64,000 nt of DNA from Meloidogyne chitwoodi (lineage: Eukaryota > Nematoda > Chromadorea > Rhabditida > Meloidogynidae). The notes beneath the pieces were generated by a model. It saw only the letters and a program-made list of their open reading frames with translations, did no database searches and had not been told where the DNA came from. How positions within the stretch are numbered: the stretch's first letter is position 1; the number at the start of each line of letters is the position of its first letter. The stretch lies in the NCBI GenBank assembly GCA_015183035.1, contig JACZZP010000008.1, positions 1,922,001-1,986,000 of the forward strand. The letters are read 5' to 3'. The position numbers and the translations under genes were made by a program. Below, piece by piece: positions 1-10,346 of this stretch.

Positions 1-368
1 AAATTATTTAATTGGGCAAATATGTTTAATTAAATAAACAGTAATTTTTAGAAATTTTTAAAATTTTATTTTTATAATTTAGAAACTTTTAAAGTATTAA
101 ATTTTTTAATTAAACAAAGTTAAAAAAAAAAGTTTTTATTGAGAACTTAAATTCTATTGCTTATAGTAGAGCGAAGAGAACATAGAGGGTAGAGCGAAAG
201 GAACATTAAAAGTAAAACTTATAAAATTATTTAAAAAATCTTAAAATTATTAAAAATAATTTTAAAAGAATTAAACAAAATATTTATTCAAAATTTAAAA
301 GCTTTAAGTCTTAATTTTTTAATTTTAAAAAGATTGTTCCTTTCACTCTACCTCATGTTCTCTTAGCA
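1..368. other. AT-rich non-coding, possibly an intron of the aminopeptidase gene
   Basis: No convincing exon is seen. The M1 gene to the right runs toward this end on the minus strand. Its C-terminal helical domain looks only about half encoded in the window, so this stretch may be an intron with the last exons lying outside. Confidence 0.4.
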
Positions 369-3300
369 CTACACTAATATTTTAAAAATTAAAAATAAAT
401 AATACAAATTATTTTTGTTATTTTCTGATGTAGTATTAACATTTTCACTGCAAGTATCAACAAACTGACTGCGATAAATACCAAGAAGTGCATTGATACA
501 ACGAGAATCTCGTAAAGTACACATTCTTTGAACAATACGTTGACGAAGAAGACTTAAAAATAAATAAAATGGTAAAAATAAAAAATATTAGACATACTCA
601 TCAAAAAAATGTTTTTCACCCTCGTCATATTTCCATTCTCCAATTTTATCTAATTCACGGTCAAAAATTCCACCAATTAATAATTTTATATAAGCCTTAA
701 AATAAAAATAATTTTTTAAAATATTAAAGAATTTATTAAAATAAATTAAGAGATAATTTATTAATTTAATTTAAAAAATATATTATATAAAAACCCTCAA
801 ATCCTCAGTTTCAGGTTCATCATCAAAATAACTTTGTATTACATTAAAACCAGTTAAAGCAATTTCCCATGGTGGATATTCCTCTTCTTTTGCCAAATAT
901 TGAGTTAAATTTAAAGTATCCTTTTTAAATAAATAATATTTTGTTTTAATTTTTAAAACAAAAAAACCTCATAAGGCAAATAACCTCCTTCTGCCAAAGT
1001 AAATGAATCATCAATTATACGTACACGGCTAGCCATTGAAAGTTGCTGTAAATAAATATGTATTAATTATTGTTAAATAAATAAATATTAAAAAAAAAAA
1101 GAAAAGAAAAAACCTTATGATTATCAAATAATTGTTGCCTAATTTGTTGCATTTCATCAGGTGAATATTGAACTCTATAAAATCCTTGTGAACGAATATT
1201 TAAAACAATTACATCCCCTGAAGTTGTTTCTAATTCTGTTGATTCTTTTAACCATTTCATTGGCTGATCAGTTCCATTAATACTCCACCATATTGGAACA
1301 TCCCAATTTGATATTATTTGTTCTTCTTCTTCTTTTTCAGAATTTTTTTTTACTAAAAAAAATTAAAATTATTTTTAAAATAATTTAAAGCTTAATTTAA
1401 ATATTAGAGTTGCTAAAATCAAAATTAAATTTCTCAATAAAAAATCCAAAAACTGCAGTATTTAAAAAAAAGAAATTTCATTAAATTTTTACCCAAAAAT
1501 TTATTTAATTTAATTATTTTTCACTCAAAAAAAAAATATATTTAAATAAATTACTATTATTTTCTGCTAATAATTTTGAAACATTTTCTTTATTTAATAC
1601 AATTTTATTATTATTATTTGTTGTTGTAATATTTGCTAATAAATTTTGTTGTTTAATTAAAGTATTATTATTTAAATTTGTTGTTTTTTCATCAATATTA
1701 TTAATTAATTTTTCATCAATACTATAATCGCCAACTATATGGTCTAGACGAAAACGTTGTTGAGTTAATAAAACTTTATTTGGAGAAATTCTTTTTACCT
1801 AATTTTTTAAAAATAAATAAAATATATATCAAATTATTTTTTATATAAACCTGCACAACAGGGAAACCTGTTTGTTCTGTCCAATATTTTGCAAATTGCT
1901 TAACATTGAAAGGTTGTCCACTGCTATCAAGTAGATTTGAAGGAACTGCTTCTGTTAAAGCATCCCATAGATCAGAATGTTCAGCATTATGATATTTGAA
2001 ACGATTTAGGTAAATCTAAAAAAGTATTTTTTTAATATTTTATACAATTCCACTCTGACTTATTCCGGATTTTTTTCAATTTAAATTCCTATCTCTAACA
2101 TATCCCACATTCCCAAATATTTAAAACTCTTAGTTACTACAACACAAGGACAATTTAGGGGTGTGATAAGAAAGAGATTCAAACAAAATAATAAATTCAA
2201 CTTACATTAAGTCCACTCTTAAAGCTTTGTTCACCCATTACAGCTCTAATCATTCTCAAAACACTAGCTCCTTTACTATAAGTAATTGAATCAAAAGCTT
2301 CACTAACATCTTCAGCCTTTCGAATTTCAAAAAATAAAGGATGAGAAGTTGCTCTAGAATCTCTATCAAAAGCAGCGTCCAATGCTTCAATAATAAAATA
2401 ATCTGACATTTTAAAATGACCATCACTAATTGCATCTGTACCCAAATATTCCTAAAAAATAATAATAATATTTTTAAATTAAATTAAAAAATAATAAATA
2501 AAACCATTAAAGTAGCAAATCCCTCATTAAGCCATAAATCACTCCACCAACGCATTGTGACCAAATTACCAAACCATTGATGTGCTAATTCGTGCGCAAC
2601 AACTGAGGCAACAGCCATCTTTTGTTGTGCAGTGTATAATTCTGGACTGTAGAGAAGATATTTTTCTCTATAAGTGACCTGAAATTTATTTAATTAATAT
2701 TTTTTCATTACAAATTAAAAATTGTGTATTTCGAAAAATATTTTCTTGCGAATAAATGGGATGTTTAGGTATAATGTCCATTTATTCGCAAGAAATATTT
2801 TTTGTTTTTGGGTAATTTCTTTCAATAAATGAACTGTGTATCTAAGCTATTTTAAAACAAAATAAATTCTACAAACCAATCCCCAATTTTCCATTGCCCC
2901 AGCAGCAAAATCAGGAAATGCCATCATATCTTGTTTTGGAAGAGGAAAATCAATTCCATAATAATCCTCATAAAATTCCAAAACACGAATTCCTGCTTCT
3001 AAAGCATAAGAAGTTAGATTTACTGCATCCTGTCTTGCCCATATTCGAAACTAAAAAAGGATAGAATTTATAAATATTAAAAAAGTTAAAAATACTCGTA
3101 TTCCACGTTTTGTATATCCTTCTACATAATTGAAATCAGATACTACCAAAGCTAACAAATATGAAGACATTGGAAGTGTCTCTTCAAAATCTGTGCGAAT
3201 CCATTCTTCATTTTCTCTTTAAAAATTTAAAAAATAATTAAAAAAAATAATAAATATATTTAGAATTTCTCTATCTTATCTCCTTAACCTTTGAAATCCA

Positions 3301-5337
3301 AGATAAAAGACTATAATTAAGGGTATAACGATTTTAAAAATTGAAAAATCTGCCAAAATTTTAAGAGCATGAATAAAAAGGAGAGGTGAATCAAAGTACA
3401 GGCTGAACGGAAATGTCTGGTTCAGACAACCCGGAACACCCAGGAGTGTGAAAAACTAAAATATGTTCGGGATAAATAAAAAATATAAATCGTTACATTG
3501 GCATTCCGTCTCGAAGCTCTTTTGCATTGCTAACAGCCCTAGAACCAACAGGATGAATAATATTAAGTCGATAAATTGCTTTAAAGTGTGGCTCATCAAA
3601 ACAAGGAATCTAAAAAATATTTTTTTAATAAAATCATAAATTATAATACCATTCTTCTTGCATCTGTAGGCTCCATTTGAGTAACAGCTGCACATTTGTG
3701 TTCACCTGAGAGTGTTATGTATGTTGTCAAATAAAGACCAGAAAGTTTTGAGGCAATTGGTCCAGAATATGGAATCTAATTTTAAAAAAAAAAGTTTTTT
3801 TTAATTCAGATATAATTTAGAGTATCAGGTAATTAGAGTATTTGAAATCTTATACTCAAATATAAATCATTTTTGAATTTAAAAATATTTTTAAATATGC
3901 CCACCTGAAAGATGAATTCTTCGCCTTTCTCCAATGTACCGTCAAGTTCAAAAAATACCTAAAAATAATTTTTTATTTTTTTTTTTTGAATTTTTATAAA
4001 ATTAAAAAAAATTAAATTGAAAATAACTCAAAAAATTAAATAAATAATAAAATACCTTTTCTCTAGCTTCATCCACTTTAATTTCGATAACTTTAGGTAC
4101 TAATTTATTACTTCCATCTATTCGAGTTAATTGAAATTTATCAACATTTTGATGATCAAATGAAAGCTTTAAAGCATTTAATTCTACTCTTTTTGTATTC
4201 TGTTCAACTCTGAATTTCATGAGCAAATCAGCGTTAAAAGTGAGATTGTTTTTGTCTGGAATATTTGCACCAAAGCCAGGAACAAATATTTTCATTGTTA
4301 AATTGTACCAAATCGGGTAAAGCTAAAAAATTTAAAAAAGATAAATAAGAATTTATTTTTAAAACAAAAAACCTCTCCAGAAAGACGTAATTCTTCAGCA
4401 CCAGGTTCTTCAGCAGTAACAACACTTTCTAACTCATTTTCTTTATTTTCTTCTTCCAAATTAGTTTCATTGTTAAATATAGATGGTGGGGCTACTAAAG
4501 ATTTACCAGGAACACGAAAGCGATTGCTTCAATTTTAAAAAATAAATTAATAAAAAAATACTAACATATCTGCTGCCCTTTCATGTTGTACTCTTCCTAC
4601 AAGTTTTGCAAATTCGGGTAAATTTGTTGATATAATCCCATTAATTTCTCCTGAACTTTCATTATTAATATTTGAATAATCATCAACTATTCTTCCTTGA
4701 ATATTGTCTTTTAATAAATCACGCGTAAGAATAAATGTGAAGAGAATGGCAAGTAAAAGGATAGAGAGAAAGGCAAATAGCGTTAAAAGTATCTTTAAAA
4801 TATTATATAATTTAAATTATAAATAATTTAATAAAACCTGTGTTCTAGAAACAAGAAAAGCAGATTTTGCACTAATAGTTGCCGGACAAACTTGAGATAA
4901 TCGAGAATGCCTTGATGATCCTCCTGAAGAAAGAACTTTAAATGAAAGATATGAACATCGCAATTTATCAAATTTTTTATTAGATGAAATGCCTTACATT
5001 CTTTTAATTCTTGTTATAACTAATACTTTTATTTTTAGTTAAGATTGTATCACCATGAGGTCTTTTCCTTCATTTATAAAAGAAGTTTAAAATGGAGATT
5101 CGTTCACAAAGATTTCAATTTTTGAATAATTTATTTTTTGTTTATTAAATATTGTTTTAAGTTATTGGGTATACCCCACACTTATGTATTATTATTTATT
5201 TTATTTGAATTTAATTAAATTATTAAAAAATGTTATTTTTTAAATTAAACATTTTAATTAAATTTACCAGATGGTGGTGGGGGTGGAGGTTTTGTAGGTG
5301 GAGTAAGGGAAGGAAGTGATGAGACTGATGAAGGCAT
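369..5337 (-). CDS. M1-family zinc aminopeptidase, type II membrane protein (3' end uncertain)
   Basis: Multi-exon gene on the minus strand. A short proline-rich exon ([11 protein letters not shown]..., 5268-5337) and an exon ending at 4935 give a cytoplasmic tail. A hydrophobic segment at about 4730-4797 ([18 protein letters not shown]) is a signal anchor. The catalytic domain follows: PCFDEP near 3600, the exopeptidase motif GAMENWGL near 2880-2905, and the zinc site [13 protein letters not shown] with the third ligand in NEGFA, 18 residues on, at about 2510-2620. C-terminal ERAP1_C-like exons run to about 420-560 ([20 protein letters not shown]). Family knowledge: such ectoenzymes remove N-terminal residues from peptides. 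The stop at 369-371 is reached only by reading through a possible donor near 450, and the C-terminal domain looks short, so the gene may continue beyond position 1. The first ATG sits directly after a splice acceptor (ttttatag), so it is either an SL trans-splice start or an internal exon (see 7670-9660). Confidence 0.88.
2733..2803. repeat. Short hairpin inverted repeat in an aminopeptidase intron
   Basis: Two arms of about 27 bp containing ttcttgcgaataaatggg and its reverse complement, separated by about 15 bp, with one indel. The hairpin lies in the intron after the GAMEN exon. It may be a tiny foldback element. Confidence 0.6.
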
Positions 5338-5394
5338 CTATAAAAATAAAAATGTTTTTAATTAAAATAGACACTAGGATTGTAAAACAATAAT

Positions 5395-5490
5395 TACAAC
5401 TTTTCCGGAAAACAATAAATAATTGTAAAAATATTTACAAATTTTCCGGAAAACAATTAATTGTAAAAAAATTAAAACTTTTCCGGAAAA
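5395..5490. repeat. Three irregular TTCCGGAA-box copies
   Basis: Three copies of acttttccggaaaa or attttccggaaaa spaced about 40-50 bp apart and joined by ataattgtaaaaa-like spacers. A fourth core is at about 5641-5647. The palindromic core is the one found in the arrays at 16991, 18370, 20003 and 51045. Confidence 0.7.
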
Positions 5491-6888
5491 GTATTCTTAA
5501 AATAATTTTACAATTTTATTACTTATAACTCAAAAACATTTAAATTACAAATTAAAAAAAATATCATATATGTATATGTAAAACTGATATGTACATATTT
5601 ATAAAGGGTAAAAAAAGAAAAGAAAAATAATAATTACATTTTCCGGAATATGTGTGAACAAATTTTTGTATGAATAATATTTATGTATTAAAACAAAAAA
5701 AATGACGAACAAAATTTAAAATAAAACTAGTATATATATAAATGTTCTTTTTTATTTATTCTATAAAATTATCAAAAATGTTAGAAAAAATAAAAAAATG
5801 AGGAAAACAGAAAAAAGGAAGCAATTTATAAAAAGCACAACAACCTTAAAAATGTTATAATTTTTGCATAATTTAAAAAAAAATATAAAAATTTTACATA
5901 ATTTAATAAATTTAAAAGTAACTTTTTTTTTCATTCTTTCCCATAAATTAAAATAACAAAACTAAAAAAATAGTAAAATTGTTTTTTTTTTTTAATAAAA
6001 AATTATAAAAATTTAATAAAAAAAATTTAAAAATGCTTAAATTATAAATTTAAATTTTTAATATTTTTTAAAATTATTTAAACTATATTTCCAAAAAAAG
6101 AAATGAGTGATTAGGATTAAAAATGAGAATATTAAATTTAAAAAAAAATTAAAAAATGGAGAAAAATTAAAAATGAGATAAATTTAGTGAATATTAAAAA
6201 ATAAAATATTATTATATTGAATAAATTTAAGGCAAAAATTTTTTTTTATTTTTTGGCAAAAATCGACAAGAAAGGGGTTAGTTAAAAAGGAAGTCGCCGC
6301 GTGGTAAGAAAAAATTTTTTTATTATGAAAAAATAGGAAAAAACGAATAAGAGACGTTTTGTCTTTTTTTTTGAAATTTACAAAAAAATAAAAAATTTTT
6401 TTTAATTATTTTAAAAAAAATATTAAAATAATATTTTTATTTTCGGAAAAATTTTTTTAATTTTTTTAATAAAAATATTTATTTAAAAAATATTTTTTAA
6501 AAAATAGAAGACTCAAAAAGGGGTGGAGATAATTTAATTTTCAAAAAATTCTCAAGGGGAGGAAAAAAGGAGAAAATAAAATAAGCAAATAAATTGCTCT
6601 AAAAATGTCTAAAAATGAATATTTTGAAATAAAAATTTTAAATTTTATTTAAAAAAAATAAATCAAAAAATAAAACAAAAATAGAAAGATTAGTGAAAAT
6701 ATTCTTTTTTCTAAATAATATTTAAATATTAAAAAAAATATAAAAAAATTCACATGCAAAAATAACAAATAAATTTTTTATTTGTTAATATAATCACATT
6801 CACAATTATTTCACATTTATTTATTTATTTTTAATACATATTATAAGTATTAAGAAAAAAAAGTTTTTATTTTTTATTTAGTTCTTTG

Positions 6889-7000
6889 TAGTTAAGAAGG
6901 AGGGGGGTAATTTACAATTGTAAAATTATTTGTTTAAAAACATTTAGTTAAGAAGGAGGGGGTAATTTACAATTGTAAAATTATTTGTTTAAAAATATTT
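6889..7000. repeat. 56-bp tandem duplication
   Basis: Two adjacent copies of a unit beginning gttaagaaggaggggg and continuing with aatttacaattgtaaaa. They are nearly identical apart from a G-run length difference. Confidence 0.8.
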
Positions 7001-7669
7001 AAAAATAATTTAAAATTAATAATTAAATAAAAAATATTTTTTTTAATAAAATTAATAGAATTTATTAATTTTAGATTATTTTAATATTTCTTGTTTTATA
7101 AAATAATAATTAATTTATTTAAGAGGAATAAAATTATAAATTAATCAGAATTTTTAATTTTTTTTTAAATTATTTTAATTTTTAATAAATTAAATTTTTA
7201 ATTTTAATTTTACAAGTCGAACAAGCAAAAAAAGGGTAAATCTAGAAATTAATATTTTTTCTAAAAAATATATTAAAATTTATATTTTAATAATCTAAAA
7301 AATAAAATAATTTTATATTTTCTCTTATCATTCAAATTCTCTCTTTTTTACAATTTTTGTTATAAAAAGGGGTGGAGAAAGACAATAATAAATGTGTTTG
7401 TTCTTCACACTTTTAAAATCTTTTATTATTTTTTGTTTGTCTTTTTTTTCAATTCTTTAAAATTTAAAAATGTCGAAAAAAAAATTAACTTGTTAAAAAA
7501 AAAATTGAGCGTAATTTAAAACTTTTATAATTTTTAAATTAATTTAAAAAATTAGTTAATTTTAAAAATACTACCCCCTATAAAATAATAAAATTTTTAA
7601 TTAAAAAAAAAAATATTTTTGGATAGAAAATTTAAAAAAAATTAAATTTTAAATAAAAAAAAAACAAAC

Positions 7670-9660
7670 ATTATTTTGACTTTCTTCTTCTTCTTCTTCT
7701 CTTTGTTTTATTAATAAATCTCTCATTGGGATTGATGATAAAAACATGTTTGATGTTGTTGTTGTTTGTTGTTCATTATTATTATTTTGTTTTTTAATAT
7801 TACTTATATTATTCATTATTTCAGAATTATTATTATTTTTATTAATTTTATTTTTTTCTTTTAAATTACTAAATTGTTGTTTTTCTTTTAAATTATAATA
7901 ATAATAATCTTCTTCTTCATTATTTTGTTTTTTTAAATTATTATTATTAGCTAATACTTGTGAAGATAAAGAAGACAATGTTATTATTGTATTATTACTA
8001 CTACTTATTATTGTTGGACTAGATGAATATTTTTTTAATAATATTTTTTGTTGATTTTTTGTTTCTTTTGTTTTTGAGGCAAACTTAAAAGAAAAAAAAT
8101 TTTTAAAATATTTAATAAATTTTTAATAAATTTTATTTAATTATTTTTAAAAACTAATTTATTTATTTTCAAATAAAAAATACCTCTAAATTCAAAAAAT
8201 ATTTAATTAATTTTTTTAAGTATTATGGTGTTACTTTCTTTAAGATATTTTTTAAAATTCCTTTTTTTTGCAAATTTATTTAATTTTATCTAAATTTTAC
8301 ATTAAATTAAGAAAATATTGTCTTTATATTTTTAAGAGCATAACACAAAGTTAAAATTATTTTTCTTATCATTTAAAAATGTGTAAAAATTAAAAAAGGG
8401 AGGTAAATATATTAAAAATTACAAAGATGATTGTTGGCCAGTAAAAGACTTTCCCAATTTTTAATTAAAAAAAAATTTTCTGAATTAATATCTAAAATAA
8501 TGGTGTATTTAAAAAATATAAAATGACCAACAAGTTATTATCAAAATAATAAAAAATAAATTTATATTATTTTTTTAACTGATTTTTTTTTTATTGTGCG
8601 CAATTTCAGTCAAAAAGTCTAATAAAACTATATAATAAATTATTACCCATAAATAAATAAATAAAAAAAAGAAAAATATGTATGTTAAAAAGACAGGTCA
8701 GGTTAAAAAGATGGGTCATGCAAGTAGCACATGAAACAGACTAATAAATTACCTAAATTAATTAATTATTGTCCGCAAACAAATTGCAGACAATCAGAAA
8801 GCGCAAAAGTTTAGTTAATTTTATTGTTTTACAATTAGTGAATGAGTTAAGTTTTACAATTAAACATATGTTTTTGTTTATGTTTTTAATGTTTGTTACT
8901 AAATTTATTTTTTTAAAGATTTTGTGGAATGTTTCTAAAACATGTTTTTGATGTTTTTTTATTTTAATGTTTGTTTGTTTGTTTTCTGAACAAGTTTTAA
9001 TTAATTCTATTTTCAATGTTTCCAAACATTGATAATATTTTCTATTTTTACAACATTTACAATTACAATTTGTTCTAAAGTTTGTAAAATAAAGAACGAT
9101 GAAAAGAAAAATATATTAAATTTTACAATTAATATGTTTATATATATTTGCGCAAACTGTCCGCAATTTTTTCAATCATTCTTCTCATTTCCTGTATTTC
9201 TTTCAATGACCCGAAATCATAAAAGAATAATAAGATGAAAGCGTGAACATTTGAGGACAATAAAAAATTAAATAAAAAGTCATAAGGAAATTAATTAATT
9301 AAAAAAGAATGACCAAAAAATATATGCAAGACATTTTTCTTTATTTTATTTAAACTCTAATTTTAGCACCAATTTTAGTTAAAAATTGTTTAAATATTTT
9401 GTTCTGCTATTTTTCAATGAAATGTACCTTTTTTCATGGAAATAAATTTTATATTTTTAGTTTTTTTTAAAGATAAAAATTATAAAAGACAATTTTTGTA
9501 ATTTTTAGGCCTTGTAGGGATAACAATAATTTTTAAATACCTTAAAAAATCGTTGAAAATGTTGTCGAAGATTGTTTGATGAAAATAATAAAGAATTTGA
9601 CTCAACTTTTTTAATATTAACAAAGCAATCGTTATTATCATCATAGAAATCTTCATCCAT
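7670..9660 (-). CDS. Two exons of an unrecognised acidic, low-complexity protein; possible 5' end of the aminopeptidase
   Basis: Exon 1 (9541-9660) opens with ATG (MDEDFYDDNNDCFVN) and ends AAG|gtattt after exactly 40 codons. Exon 2 (7670-8083) starts after tttaag, reads 138 codons rich in Asn, Gln, Lys, Ser and Glu, and ends AAT|gtttg. Both junctions are phase 0. The next phase-0 minus-strand exon that I see is the one at 5268-5337, so the pair could form a long cytoplasmic N-terminus of the M1 aminopeptidase, with introns of about 1.5 and 2.3 kb. Alternatively it is a separate small gene whose last exon I cannot find. No domain is recognised. The intron 8084-9540 holds nothing I can name; overlapping open frames near 8.8-9.2 kb look like chance. 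Confidence 0.45.
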
Positions 9661-10346
9661 TTTTAATTATTTAATTATTATATTTTTATATAAAAAGTTA
9701 ATAAACTCTGAAAAAATTAAATAAAAAATTAAATTAATAAAAATATGGCAAAATGTTTTTGATTTTAATTACTGTAAAAAATTCGAATATTAGAGTATAA
9801 TATAACGAGATAAGTTTTACAACTTTCTCTTTATTTTTAAAAACAATTTACAAATTGTAAATTTAATTTTAATTAAGAAAAGTTTTATTTTAGCAAAGTT
9901 GTAAAATTTTAATATGTATTTTGTAAAACATTTCAAATTGTAACTTAAGTTTTAAGTTTGAAAACTTTATTTTAATAACAAACATTTTATCTTCAGTTTT
10001 AAATAAGTTGTGATGTACAATTTAAAATTTACAAACTTAAGTGCCCAAAAAGAGAATGAACTTTAAATGGGAAAGATGTTTTAAATATATTAAGCTTATT
10101 TATTACAACAGCGCAATATGTAATAGCTAGTGGCATAAAATAATAAATGCTATTATCGATTGGCTATAAGACTAGTTGGTAAAAGCCTATGAGAGTAATA
10201 AAAGAAAATATTTGAGTATTAGAAATTAAGACAAAAATCTTTTTAAATAAATTAAAAAATAAATTCTACAATTTATGCAAAATTATATTGCTTAAATAAA
10301 ATTAAAAATTTAAATTGCATTGAACAGAAAAAAGACTTTCTTCTTT
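9661..10346. other. Intergenic, no feature seen
   Basis: AT-rich sequence between the acidic-protein exon and the 3' end of the Kunitz gene. No exon, tRNA or repeat was recognised. Confidence 0.5.

Larger units (their letters stand above)
5340..7669. other. Gene-free AT-rich stretch
   Basis: Poly-A/T runs without coding signal. It holds dispersed TTCCGGAA copies at its right-strand start (5395-5490, 5640) and a 56-bp tandem duplication near 6.9 kb. It could be a 2.3-kb intron if the exons at 7670-9660 belong to the aminopeptidase. Confidence 0.6.

Noticed and set aside
8762..9238. Overlapping open frames on both strands of 60-87 codons
   Set aside because: AT-rich low-complexity translations with no domain and no gene-like codon use; they lie in a probable intron.
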